Shown: piece after piece, positions 48,040 through 59,783 of the stretch | Numbering within the stretch: the stretch's first letter is position 1 | Layout of the letters: each line of letters starts with the position of its first letter | From: Tubiluchus corallicola | Lineage: Eukaryota > Priapulida > Priapulimorpha > Priapulimorphida > Tubiluchidae | DNA: 64,000 bases | Reading direction: 5' to 3' | NCBI GenBank assembly: GCA_030141605.1 | Contig: JAQGDQ010000511.1 | Location: 50,001 to 114,000 of the forward strand | Notes under the pieces: generated by a model | What the model was told of the DNA's origin: nothing | The model's input: only the letters and a program-made list of their open reading frames with translations | Databases searched by the model: none | Position numbers and translations under genes: made by a program

Positions 48040-48333
48040 TCTTTATTGAACCGTTGAGCAAAGTAAATTACAAGAGACTAAGAAAAAACTAGACTTGAAA
48101 AAACATTCTACATCTGAACAAACAAACCACTTATAAATGGTGTAATGGTTCAAGCACAAAAAAAAAACGCATACAACGGAGCAAAATACGTGCAAATCAT
48201 AAACGTAATATGATAAGTATTACAGTTAGTCAGTCAGTTAGGGTTGCACTGAGTTATGTCATTCGGTCCTGCCTTCAAATATTTTGTGGATCAATCTAGC
48301 ATTAATTTTAATAACTTCTACATTTTAAATTAT
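48040..48333 (-). mobile_element. Dispersed repeat R2, inverted copy
   Basis: Partner of 38457-38880. The minus strand carries AATGGTTCAAGCAC-type sequence in reverse and the coding remnant INARLIHKIFEG. It abuts MITE copy C. Confidence 0.6.
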
Positions 48334-48335
48334 TA

Positions 48336-48707
48336 GTTTAGTTACATAAGTCTTTACAGCAGGTAAATGAAATGCTAAGTATTATAGATTTGCACGGAAA
48401 GTGTTTTGGGACATAATTTAACATCGCCTTTTCTTCCCCTGATTTACGTGTTTTAGTGACGTCATGTAATGGCGCCGTTGGAACAGTATTGCCGGAGATT
48501 TAAAATGCAAATTTTAAAATGCAAACGAAAATTGCTTTCCACGCGAATACGATATGTGCATAAAATTGCTGTAAAGTAGTGTAATTGTTTAAGGCGATTT
48601 TTCTAAAACCGCTTCAGGTGCCTCTTTTCTTGTCCTTTAAGTAATTAAAACTTCCTGCATAAACCTGCTTAATGAAACCTACTTCAGGTGTCTCTTTTCT
48701 TGTCCTT
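48336..48707 (+). mobile_element. TTAA MITE family 1, copy C (right part, end duplicated)
   Basis: Begins mid-element at AGTTACATAAGTCTTTACAG and runs to TTTTCTTGTCCTTTAA at about 48640. The last segment, ACTTCAGGTGTCTCTTTTCT, is then repeated at 48682-48707 after a short spacer. TGACGTCA is at 48457-48464. The left half is missing. Confidence 0.8.
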
Positions 48708-48749
48708 AAAGCAGTTGGGCTCTTTTTGCCTAACAAGGTACTTATATAT

Positions 48750-49128
48750 GTATGTATATATATATATAATCTTTATTTGCCATTAAAATACATTGATAAT
48801 CACTGATAAAAACTTTACAGAGACGATCAATCAGTGTTAGTTAATAAAAACTTACACTGCTAAAGGCAAATGCGTCAGTGCAATCTAAACTACTGTGCAG
48901 TAATGGAAAGTAACGACGAATAAAATCAAACATATTTACAACTAAGCACAAGAAAATGAAAAAAAATATGATTTAATTAATATGGCCGTGGATATATAAA
49001 TTCTGAATTAGTGTGTATGTTGTCGTACTGGTGTGTTGGTATTTCATATCTGGTTAATATTAGTGAATTTAATTTTGTTTTAATCTAAAAGCCGATACGG
49101 ACTTGATTTGTTTAACCTGCACTAGCGT
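48750..49128 (-). mobile_element. LINE 3' end, copy 2 (near-identical to 24800-25230)
   Basis: Same 3' UTR and AATGGCAAATAAAGATT end, again with an AT dinucleotide tail (48742-48770). It is truncated just before the WNSLP codons. Confidence 0.82.
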
Positions 49129-49504
49129 CACTGTAACCTGTACATGTACTTACTTCAGACTTTTGGATATCACAGTTTGATAACGTCATTATCCTTTAAA
49201 CAATTATCCCGTTATTAAATTTTTATACGCGTTTATCGATTATATATCTACCAAGCTGACGTCGGGCAAGCTAACAAGGTTTGCATTGATTGATGGTTCT
49301 ATAACAGAGCATGTTGTTAGTTTTTAAAAGAACGAAGCGAAAACAAGAAAAGAGAAGAAAAAACAAGAAAAGTTTTGAACAGTATCATATACATGCATGC
49401 AGTTATAGGTTTATATAGGCGCACAGTTTACACACTATGCTAATATCAAGCATGCAAGGAGGCGAACAGCAGTGGGAGAAAACTTAGCAGAATCGATATC
49501 TGCC

Positions 49505-49890
49505 CTAGCTTGCTTTTCTCGGTAAGTTGAAGCTTAGTAATAACTACATAGTACTGTACCGACAAAGTTGCGTTAGACTGACGCTAGTACGATAGCTGCC
49601 CTAGCTTGCTTTTCTCGGTAAGTTGAAGCTTAGTAATAACTACATAGTACTGTACCGACAAAGTTGCGTTAGACTGATGCCTAGTATACGATAGCTGGCC
49701 TAGCTTGCTTTTCTCGGTAAGTTGAAGCTTAGTAATAACTACATAGTACTGTACCGACAAAGTTGCGTTAGACTGATGCCTAGTATACGATAGCTGGCCT
49801 AGCTTGCTTTTCTCGGTAAGTTGAAGCTTAGTAATAACTACATAGTACTGTACCGACAAAGTTGCGTTAGACTGACGCCTAGTATGATTA
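49505..49890. repeat. 96-99-bp tandem array, 4 copies
   Basis: CTAGCTTGCTTTTCTCGG starts at 49505, 49601, 49700 and 49799 (steps 96, 99, 99). Because the unit is a multiple of 3, the minus strand has a 153-codon frame (49584-50045). It consists of a hydrophobic N-terminus (LLLPSIIVSIFISAYVLG) followed by three 33-residue repeats with an N-A-T glycosylation sequon. I could not link it to a family and treat it as a tandem repeat first. Confidence 0.9.
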
Positions 49891-50527
49891 CGCGAAGCTT
49901 CATGAAAACTACGATATTGCTCTTTTACGTTTCCAACATTAAGAATTCTCAAGTAGGTAGATAATGTTCCAAGAACGTATGCGCTGATGAAAATTGATAC
50001 GATTATTGATGGTAACAACAGTGAATGGTAACGACTGCTATACATTCATAATACGCTTCATACAAAACTGAAATGCTAACGTAATTTGCTGATATTTTGA
50101 AGTTTAATAGAACTACATGTAGCAAGCGTATCATCATACTGTAACAATTCTTGGGCAGCCAAGTTTTTCATAATATATATATTTATATAAACATATATTT
50201 GTACTGTCCAGACGCTGAGATTTTCGTTGCAGTCATCAATCCGTTTAGTAACAGTCCCGGCGTTGCTTAACTAACGCAGCTAAGCACAAACCGTTATCGT
50301 TCATGTATTCTAGTCACTTTTTACTCTGTTTGCTAACTTGTGAATTTTGTAGGCAACTCTCTACACCCCGTAAAAACTGTTAATCCTGTTGATTAGACTT
50401 GATTTCTAAAGAAATGCAGACGACTGAAACATTATAGACTGGGAACTAAGAGTTACTAAGTGTGTGATGCGGGCAGATGTGCATGATTTTTGAAGAATTA
50501 ATTTAGACTGGATGAAGGACTGGATTT

Positions 50528-51125
<598 letters not shown>

Positions 51126-51144
51126 TCTTTGGATGAATGATTAA

Positions 51145-51290
51145 ACGAAAAACGAACCCTATTTTAAAATACAGCTCAAAGCATATCTACTTTACAAAAT
51201 ATTGAAAGGCAACGTACTATTTTTTCATGAATGACTTACGTGAAAGAATTATTACCACAGAAACGTAATTTCGCGCTCACGAACATCAAG
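51145..51290 (+). mobile_element. 5' fragment of TTAA MITE family 2
   Basis: After TTAA (51141-51144) comes ACGAAAAACGAACCC, then CAAAATATTGAAAGGCAACG and ACGTGAAAGAATTATTACCA, as at the left ends of the complete copies. Confidence 0.75.
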
Positions 51291-51782
51291 AAAATATGAT
51301 TGATACATTAATAAAAATACATAATGACTCCGGTCAAAATGTGGCTGTCACAGCGTGCTTGTGTCACTGTTATAGTATGTCGGCAAGCTTTTTATGTTTA
51401 ATTACGGTTGATAGAAACAAATTAACTACAATATCAGCTGTCCGCGCTGTGCACTAGGCTTCGGAACGTTTTCTGTTTTAGTTTAAATCTAAATCTGGCG
51501 TACTTTGTAGTGAAAGAAAGTGGAATCAATCTTACAGTATGTCTCAAAAAACTTTCCGCACAAAAATAGGTTAGTTGAAATTGTCTTATCTTTAAAAGAC
51601 TTATGCAAACGAAACATCACTGTTTCACTATCCCAGTGTGCATCGAAAACGTCGCTGGTTCACGAAAAAACGCACTGCTGATATATCAAAATAATTTATG
51701 GTTTTTCTTAGTTAGTGAAGAGTGTGATACCTATGATGGTATTCTTTTCGAACTTTGCGCAGTGTTCTCTAAAATTGCTTAA

Positions 51783-52467
51783 GGCACAACAAAACCCTCC
51801 ACTTACATAAAGCTTAAGAAATTCATCTTGAAATTTTACACCACGTGCGCACTGCCTTTTTGTATGCAGGACTTGCGTCGGCAGTAACGATGCATAAAAC
51901 GTAAATTTAAACTCCCGCGAATGCCGTTAGACGAAGCCATTTTGACGACAAGTCATTTGAAACAAGTTTAGATAACATTCTGCAAAGTTTGAAAAAATAA
52001 TCAGAGCATTCGTAGTGCACAAGTCACTAACTAAATAAAATTTAAAATTACTGTATCTTGTCAATAAGATTAAAGATACGTTTTTGGTTAGTGAGTGGTG
52101 CACCCTGGAGGGTGAATCAACGACATTTTACCAATTGGTGAAAACATTTTAAATAATTAATAATTTTCTTTTCTAGTTGCATAAGTTTTTCAAGCAGGTA
52201 AGTGAAATGCTGAGTAATATAGATTTGAATGGAAAGTTTTTTGGTACGTATGTATAGTTTAACATTTCTTTTTTTCCCTGATTTACCTTGTGCGTATATG
52301 ACGTCATGTAATGGCGCGGTCACAACAGTATTGCGGGAGATTTAAAATGAAAACAAACAAAAATCCTTTCAACGCGAGTACGATATACTCATAAAATTGC
52401 TATAAAGTAATATAACTTTTAAGACGATTTTTTTCAAACCTACTTCAGGTACCCCATTTCTTGTCCC
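51783..52467 (+). mobile_element. TTAA MITE family 1, copy D (complete)
   Basis: 685 bp between TTAA at 51779-51782 and TTAA at 52468-52471. Ends GGCACAACAAAACC and TTTCTTGTCC. Contains GTGCACCCTGGAGGGTGA and TGACGTCA (52299-52306). Confidence 0.9.
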
Positions 52468-52666
52468 TTAAATTTTTTGTTCAATGACTGACCGCTTAAA
52501 TGGTTGAGTCTAACTGTCTTCGTAGGAATTCATTGTTTCAAGTTTTTTTACAGCATTGTTGCTAATACAAGCTGTGTTCAGTAAGATAGCATGTAGGTAA
52601 TACAAAATTTCAAGATTTTTAACTTTATACGATGACAATGTTTACATAAGCTTTATTTATTTTTAA

Positions 52667-53244
52667 ACGAAGACAGGATGCTTTTTCATATACTACCCCA
52701 TTTTCAAGTACAGTAAAAAGTATACATTTTAACACAATTAATACTGCAAAAGCGTTTCTGATAATTAAATGATAGATTAGAAACTTAACTAATGACAGGT
52801 GAGCCGAGCTGTTGACGACATCACAAACTAACATAATTTTCGAGAACAAAAACGTTCCACAAAAGTTGAACGTGTTTGCGAAAGAGAAAGTCGAAGTACA
52901 GTGCTACTGTAAGATATTCAACGTGTTGTAATAAAACTAGGCAAGTTGTAAGGTAAAAATTCAAATTTCAAATTTACAAATTTATCTGAAACGAGCTATC
53001 GAACGCGTGCAGTTCGTCACAAACTAACATATCTGAACTAAGAGGTACAGCACCTATTTTTGTGCAATGCGTTTCCGAAATGCAGGTGCTAGTGCACGTC
53101 TAACTAACGAATGGCAAAATGTGCGTAACAGCGGAGAACTAGTGGCGCCAACGCGAAATTGCGTTTGTGTGGTAATAATTCTTTCACGTAAGTCATTTTA
53201 AAGAGTAGATTGTTTTAACCTACACTTTAAGATTGAGTTTTGCT
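52667..53244 (-). mobile_element. TTAA MITE family 2, complete inverted copy
   Basis: 578 bp between TTAA at 52663-52666 and TTAA at 53245-53248. Left end ACGAAGACAGGATG, right end in reverse AGCAAAACTCAATC. Homologous in inverted orientation to 44582-45194. Confidence 0.88.
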
Positions 53245-53924
53245 TTAATGTATTGCGATACGGTAGGGTCTATTACTGATCGCAGTATTTTCACCATCCG
53301 CAATGAGGAAAGATGAAGTGCATTTTAAGGAGAAATATAATAGTTAGTTAGTTTCAGGATATAATTAAACAGATAGTTAATTCAAAAATACGAGTAGTTC
53401 ATATGTTGAAAAATAACATGTTTTCTTGCTCTTCTGAGACCTGAGAAATCTATTGGTCAGATGCATGGTGACCAGAAAGATGTAAACGACCAGTGGACGG
53501 TTTAATTTTGAATTTGAATTTAAACCTTAATTTGTTTCAGAATTTCTTTCATATAAAAAATAGGAGGTAAAAACGTACAAAAAAAGACAACATTATACAA
53601 AAAAACGGTAAAACACCACTACTATATACAGCACATACAATCACCCCCCCACCCCGGGGACATTTCATTCGCATATGCGTTATATACACAATAAAACATC
53701 AGTAAAACTAATACTACGATCAAAGACTACATAAATACAGTGAAATGTCTACAATAAAGTTTTTATAAAGTCATTTTAACCTGTTTGATACGTCAGCTAG
53801 TGCTGGTGCATTTTTGATTGATACCTGCTTTCATTATTCCATATGTTTAGTACATCAAGGTTTAGAATCATAGATGCACATGACAATACAATATTTTCAA
53901 CTGCAAGCTTTATTTATTTATTTT
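53245..53924. other. No feature seen
   Basis: AT-rich intron sequence with a C run at 53644-53656. It may include the 3' UTR of a decayed element, but there is no recognisable motif. Confidence 0.3.
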
Positions 53925-54226
53925 CTTTATTTATTATTATTATCGCATTCAGTACAATATAATGACATTAACCACACAGTGACATCAAAATTGTTACATC
54001 ATACTGTATTAAATTGTTATGTTTCATACACTATGGTTATCATAAAAGAATAATTGTACTGCAGTGGGCTAGAGAAGCAAAGGCTTGTATAAGCCCACTG
54101 TCATGTGAACCAGATAAAAAAAGAATGGATGAGTGAACAAAAAAAAACTGGGAGAAATTTTAGATCACACAGGAAGGATAGAAGGATGTGTTAGTGGAAA
54201 TGGTAGGAAGAAAGATAATAGATTGT
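53925..54226 (-). mobile_element. LINE-type 3' end, inverted copy of 18606-18925
   Basis: Shares the CATTCAGTACAAT, GCAGTGGGCTAGAGAAGCAA and GGAAATGGTAGGAAGAAA blocks with the 18.6-kb copy in reverse. It is interrupted at 54227 by the hAT below. Confidence 0.75.
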
Positions 54227-54234
54227 GCTATGTT

Positions 54235-55550
54235 CAGGGCACTTTATTTATGACTTTAGTCATAAATTGCATAAATAGCTTATTTAATACTAATTTCAGA
54301 TTTTATTTATGACTATTTATGACGTGTCAAATTTTGACCAAAAATGCCATCCTGAGCTAAAAGAAATACATATTTTTAATCAGAATCTTGTATTTTGCCT
54401 TTCTTCGTTCTTCATTACATTAAAATGTAATAAAAATGTCTACTTTCATCATTCCAAGGCCTGAAGTTTCTCGTATTGTTTTGCATGCAGGCATCCCTCC
54501 AGACTGAAATCCGTGATCGTGTTTATAATAATTATAGTATCGGTTTTAATTTGTTTAGGATGACCTATAAAATTACTGCTCATAAAAATCAATCTATTAA
54601 TTAATTCGTACAGTCACAATTCGTAGCCACAATTAGTACAAGTAAATAATGTATTTTTTTAAATATCGATTTTAAATTTAATGTTGGAAAATACTATTGG
54701 CTATTACATCTTTCTAGGGAACCGTCACGTATGTTTTCTAATTAAAATTACATTAAGCAAAATAACTAAACAAGAAAAACAGTTAAATTTTAATGACAAT
54801 GAAGCAACAAATTCTCCCAAAGATAAAATATGCTCAAATTCTAGCAGACGGCATTATTCTTATTTCTTGAGGATGAGGCAGTAAGGCACGGGAAACGCTT
54901 GCGGCAAACTCGAGCTAAAACCTACACCCAAGCCATTGACTTACGCCGCTTAGGGGTAAGCATCGAAGTTCGGTTCGATTCGAATTCGAAAGTCACAAAT
55001 TCGGTTCGATTCGAATTCGCTTTCTGGTAGAGAATGCTCACCCCTAACGCCGCTAGGATGAGAAAGGCACTGAAATGAACGTGCAAAGAAAAGAATTAGA
55101 AGTGTAGATTTCTGTTATTGTGCAGAGCGTAGGTTTGAGGCGGCAGAACTTTAGGACATTAAAATAGGTAAGCTGTCTTTAATTCAAATTTTCGATGGAA
55201 CGACAACGATTCTGTCGGTGCCTATTTATTTTTTCGCGGTAACGCGCTCATTTACTTTTTATTATTTAGGTTACTTCTAGACGAGTTAATGACAGATAAA
55301 CGCATCAGTTAGACAGTCTCAGTTACTGTGTTAGTCCACCAAACAGTCACGCGCAAGCTTCTTATGGACTGCCTGTGTGTGTGGGAGAGAGAGAGAGAGA
55401 GAGACGGTGGAAACAGTTTTCTGTACTGAATTTTTTGTTCCATTCATCGGGAAATGATTATTTTTCTTTCGTTATTTATGACAAATTTGAAATCTTATTT
55501 ATGACTATTTATGACTATTTTGCAAGAAAAGTCATAAATAAAGTGCCCTG
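54235..55550. mobile_element. hAT element (1,316 bp) with perfect 8-bp TSD
   Basis: Ends CAGGGCACTTTATTTATGAC on both sides (20 of 20 inverted). Flanks GCTATGTT at 54227-54234 and 55551-55558. Subterminal TTTATGACTATTTATGAC motifs are repeated at both ends. No transposase frame. Another small hAT (54951-55046) is nested inside. Confidence 0.95.
54951..55046. mobile_element. Tiny nested hAT MITE (96 bp)
   Basis: Ends TAGGGGTAAGCAT and, in reverse, TAGGGGTGAGCAT. ACGCCGCT on both sides (54943-54950 and 55047-55054) is a perfect 8-bp duplication. The interior has two GGTTCGATTCGAATTCG segments, so the element is nearly all palindrome-like repeat. Confidence 0.93.
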
Positions 55551-55589
55551 GCTATGTTGCATGGGATTGGATGGGATTGTCTAGGATAT

Positions 55590-55885
55590 GAAATTATCAC
55601 AGAGTTGGCGGTTAAATAATTCGAAAGCACATTGACACTGCCTGGAATATAGCTATCCGTAAATTATGGAAGTTGTCGTATAGAGTTCACACTTTCGTTT
55701 TTCCCCGTATTGTTGATACTGTTCAACCGAGTAAGCACTGTGCGAGACGGTTTCGTAAATTCTATATAGCATGTGAAAACAGTAGTAACTTTATAGCCAA
55801 ATGTACGTTATATGACGTAAACTCAATAATGTTGTATAAAATTGTTACAGAAAATAATGTTAACCCTAGAAGATGTATTTAGAAA
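55590..55885 (+). mobile_element. LINE ORF2 C-terminal fragment
   Basis: The plus-strand frame contains AWNIAIRKLWKLSYRVHT followed by FRKFYIACENSSN. The W-R-x-A-I-R-x-I-W-x-L-P-Y-x-T-H block is a familiar post-RT motif of several LINE clades. The fragment stops at 55880. Confidence 0.7.
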
Positions 55886-56051
55886 TTTTCATGTGTTATC
55901 TCGTAAAAAAGGATGCGAGTTAAATTCCAGGCAGCTATCGACAATAAACTTACCAAAACATTGTTGAAAATAGGAATTTTAAATTTTTTTCAAAGTGTTA
56001 GTTGAGCGAAACGTTAGAATATGTGGTGTTTTTTAAGTTAATTGCTTTTCG

Positions 56052-56572
<521 letters not shown>

Positions 56573-56720
56573 ATTTAATATTTATTTTTGCTTTTGCTAC
56601 TCTACTAATTTCTTTTAATTGAACCACTTATGTAACTTAACTGTAAAATAAATGATGTTACTAATAGAGGGCAGTGACACGTCTTCTTAAGTTTCCTCAT
56701 GAATCTTATTATTTCTTTAG

Positions 56721-56865
56721 CGTACCCGGAAGAGTAACGAAGACACCGGAAATCAAGTGGCACAGGATGATGACGGGAGGTGTGATTACTGCCTCTGGAC
56801 AGCTGAGAAGAATGGGACTGGCGAGCCTGAAGGTCTGCTAGTGTGCAAAGATTGCAGTGCAAAAG
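56721..56865 (+). CDS. KAT6: KAT6 exon 2 (first half of PHD finger 1)
   Basis: A 145-nt exon from a TTTCTTTAG acceptor (phase 0) to an AAAAG/GTATCT donor (phase 1), coding for residues 206-253. After an acidic linker it supplies the first four zinc ligands of PHD finger 1: C226, C229, C247 and C250. The context CDYCLWTAEKNGTGEPEGLL and VCKDC is typical of the KAT6 double PHD, which reads unmodified and acylated H3 tails in human KAT6A (family knowledge). The phase matches exon 1, and the split codon joins exon 3 to give A254. The GT donor context is weaker than that of exon 3. Confidence 0.9.
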
Positions 56866-57099
56866 GTATCTGTTTCTCGGCTTTATTAAACAAAAACTAG
56901 TTACGTTTTAATAATTTCGAGCAGTTCGTTTATTTTGTTACGGAACTGGAATGGAATTAATGCGCATTGTGGGTAAATAAATTGATCCGTTACGTTCCGC
57001 TAGTAATAGTTTGCACAGGAAGCATTTGCCTTTAACAGTTGTGTGAATTTTATTCACATGCTGCGATGTTCTTTTATGCTTTTATAGTTGTGAATATCG

Positions 57100-57147
57100 A
57101 TTATTTTTGGCAAATAAAGATTATTATATATATTATATATAATACCT
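57100..57147 (+). mobile_element. LINE 3' tail fragment
   Basis: GGCAAATAAAGATTAT followed by an AT dinucleotide tail is the same 3' terminus as the minus-strand LINEs ending near 24830 and 48775. Only about 20 bp of body remains. Confidence 0.5.
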
Positions 57148-57151
57148 TTAA

Positions 57152-57737
57152 ATGGAAACCGTACCCAATCTTAAACTGTAGCACAAAACAATCTGCTCTG
57201 CAAAATATTGAAAGGAAACGTAGTGTGTTTTTTCAAGAATGCCTTACGTGAAAGAATTATTACCACAGAAATAAGTGTTTAGTGTTTCGCTGTTACATGT
57301 TTTTCGCTAATTAGACGGGCACTAGCGCATACATCTCGGAAACGCGTTGCAGGTTTTGTACTTCTTAGTTCAGAGCTGTTCAGTTGTGACGTACTGTACA
57401 CGTTCGAGAATTCATGCGTGAGCACAGCAGTAACCTTGATATTTGAATTTTAAATTTGCCAAGTTTTTTGTATATCACCCTGAATGTTATACAGTAGCAC
57501 TGTATTTCAATTTTCTCTTTCGCAAACACGTGCAGCACGCTCGTAGAATATTTTTGATGTTGAAAATTATGTGTGTTTGTGACGGCATCAATAGTTCGGC
57601 TCGCCCGCCGTTAATTAAGTTTTTAATCCATTATTTAATTACCACAAACACTTTTACAATATTAACTGTGTTAAAATGTATACTTTTTAATGGACTTGAA
57701 AATGGGGTAGTTTATTAAAAATCATCCTGTGTTCCTT
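57152..57737 (+). mobile_element. TTAA MITE family 2 copy in KAT6 intron 2
   Basis: Left end ATGGAAACCGTACCCAATC after TTAA (57148-57151). Right end ATCATCCTGTGTTCCTT, where the outer TTAA has decayed to TCATC. Full-length homology to 44582-45194. Confidence 0.82.
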
Positions 57738-57764
57738 CATCACTACTGGGTTTTTCTGTGGTCA

Positions 57765-57883
57765 GTTAGGTTCTTAACTTATTATTTAATTATCTGAACA
57801 CTTTGACATTATTAAATGTGTACTTTATACCGTACTTCAAAATTTGGAGAGGGTTTGAAAAATCATACTGTTTTCCTTTAACA
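57765..57883 (+). mobile_element. MITE family 2 right-end fragment
   Basis: Repeats the last 120 bp of the family and ends ATCATACTGTTTTCCT before TTAA (57884-57887). Lies directly after the complete copy. Confidence 0.7.
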
Positions 57884-58066
57884 AATTGACTTTATCTGCC
57901 TTAGCGGTTTTTATTGGCAACGGGTCCCGTCAGCTGCATGCAAACTGTTACTCTTAATGTTGTTTTTGTGCACCGAATGACGTGAAAACAATTCTTGCTC
58001 TAAAAAGTCACTTAAGGTTTCTTTACAACATAATTGGAGTTTCTTGTTTCGTGGTGTAATTAAAGG

Positions 58067-58260
58067 AAAACGGTATCCAATTTTACACCACAGCTCAGAG
58101 AAAAGCTGTCTTCTGAAATATATTTTTTAAAGAATGATTTACATTAATTGCATTATCACCTCAAAGTCCAATTTCGTTAGTTTTTTCACCAAATAACACC
58201 TGTTACAAATAGCCAAAAAATAGGCGCTGTACCTGACCAGTTTTGGGTAACTACGTATAC
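58067..58260 (+). mobile_element. MITE family 2 left-end fragment
   Basis: Starts AGGAAAACGGTATCCAAT after TTAA and follows the family for about 190 bp. It pairs with the 57765-57883 right end in inverted-terminus sense but is separated from it by unrelated sequence. Confidence 0.65.
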
Positions 58261-58489
58261 ACTACACAGCTACTCAACTGTTGAGTTTTTGTCTCACAGT
58301 CGTTGTGATGCGGCGGTGTTTGTATTTTTGGTATTTTTTATGCAAAATTTCCTCAACAAGACCAAATAAGAAGCTAAAAGATAAAAAAAATGAGTACAGG
58401 TCCAGAGAAACAGTATATATAATTTGCTAGTGATGGCAGGTCGCAGGGAAAACGCAGCCCAACCCTGAACAATCCTAGACGCAAAAAAC

Positions 58490-58835
58490 TGTTGATAAGT
58501 CCAGTTTTCCCCGGGCTTTTTGTCTGTGGAATTCTCTAGCAGAAACTTGATTCTCTGGAAATTTGAAGCTTATTCGATTGAAGAACATCAGAACGCCAGA
58601 TACCAGTCAGGTCCCTTGATAAATCGCATTCTTCTCTATACACAACCTAATTTCAAACCTGCCTTGTCTTGCCTAACCCTTTCTCACTGTCAATGTTGTG
58701 CTTACAAGATGTTCTTTCAACAAACATTGAAGTATTTTATTGTAAACAATTAGTTTTTTGGCAGCCATTTTGTAATTATTGTTTCACATCATTGAATGTA
58801 CTTCGTTTTTTGTGAGAAATAAATCTAAATCTTAT
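58490..58835 (+). mobile_element. LINE 3' end that runs into a pentamer array
   Basis: CTGTGGAATTCTCTAGCAG encodes LWNSLAE, the usual C-terminal box. AATAAATCTAAATCTTATCT at 58817 is the polyadenylation-like signal and the start of an AATCT tail that continues into the array at 58836. Confidence 0.65.
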
Positions 58836-59198
58836 CTAATCTGATCTGATCTGATCCGATCCGATCCGATCCGATCCGATCCAATCCAATCCAATCTAAC
58901 GTAATCTAATCTAATCCAATCCAGTCCAATCTAATCTAACGTAATCTAATCTAATCCAATCCAATCCAATCCAATCCAATCCAATCCAATCCAATCCAAT
59001 CCAATCCAATCCAATGCAATGCAATGCAATGCAATGCAATGCAATGCAATGCAATGCAATGCAATGCAATGCTATCCTATCCTATCCTATCCTATCCTAT
59101 CCTATCCTATCCTATCCTATATTATCCAATCCAATCCAATGCAATCCAATCCAAATCAATCCAATCCAATCCAATCTGATTTGATCTAATCTGTTAAG
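58836..59198. repeat. Pentanucleotide array, about 360 bp
   Basis: Ordered blocks of CTGAT, CCGAT, CCAAT, CTAAT, CCAAT, GCAAT (59015-59070), CTATC (59071-59117) and CCAAT again. Neighbouring blocks mostly differ by single substitutions. It lies 57 bp upstream of KAT6 exon 3. Confidence 0.96.
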
Positions 59199-59255
59199 AA
59201 CTAAAACTATTAGCGAATTAAAATAGTAGACGTATGCCATTTTTTTACTTTCTAG

Positions 59256-59368
59256 CTCACCCATCATGCATGCATTACTCACCAGAGCTGGCGTTACGTT
59301 CACGTATGTCACCTTGGCAATGCTTTGACTGTAAAACTTGCAACGTATGCTCGGACTCTGGAAATGCG
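59256..59368 (+). CDS. KAT6: KAT6 exon 3 (rest of PHD finger 1, start of PHD finger 2)
   Basis: A 113-nt exon between a TTTTACTTTCTAG acceptor and a consensus GTAAGT donor, entering in phase 1 and leaving in phase 0, coding for residues 254-291. It completes the first PHD finger with H255, C258, C276 and C279 (AHPSCMHYSPEL, SPWQCFDC). It opens the second PHD finger with C282 and C285 (KTCNVC). The WQCxxCKTC transition between tandem fingers is a hallmark of the KAT6/DPF double PHD. With two upstream winged-helix domains, KAT6 is the only fitting family. The next exon and the MYST domain are not in the remaining 4.6 kb. Confidence 0.92.
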
Positions 59369-59394
59369 GTAAGTTGAATCGTTTGTCCACTGGA

Positions 59395-59783
59395 TTTCAC
59401 TGGAACCAGGACACGTGAGGGTGGTACTGTTTCTTTCACAGCCCAGTACAGTGCGCTCACAGCTCCAGCAAAGTGCTGTTTGGCTGTTGTGCGCATGTCC
59501 GACATGTCTGAACCCAGGTAGAGAAGGTACTGTCTCTCGCGCAGTTTGTCGTCAGTTGTTACGTGTTCATCGTGAATGGATCAAGCTTGAACTGCTACAA
59601 AGAATATTCTTTTACGATTTTATCAAGTTTATGTATAAACCTTCATGATTTTGTTTGTTTAAAATAAAAATTCCAACATTAAAATTAGTTGTGTTTGCTT
59701 CGTTTTACTCAGCATTAAGACAATGGCTAAAAACTTTCGGAAGCAGCCCCCCCCCCACTAATTTTAGCTACGAGTCGCCACTG
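59395..59783. mobile_element. hAT-like MITE, copy 2 (left end lost)
   Basis: Homologous to 29707-30196 over most of its length. The right end, read in reverse, is CAGTGGCGACTCGTAGC, close to the left end of the other copy. It begins about 27 bp after the exon 3 donor. Confidence 0.7.
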
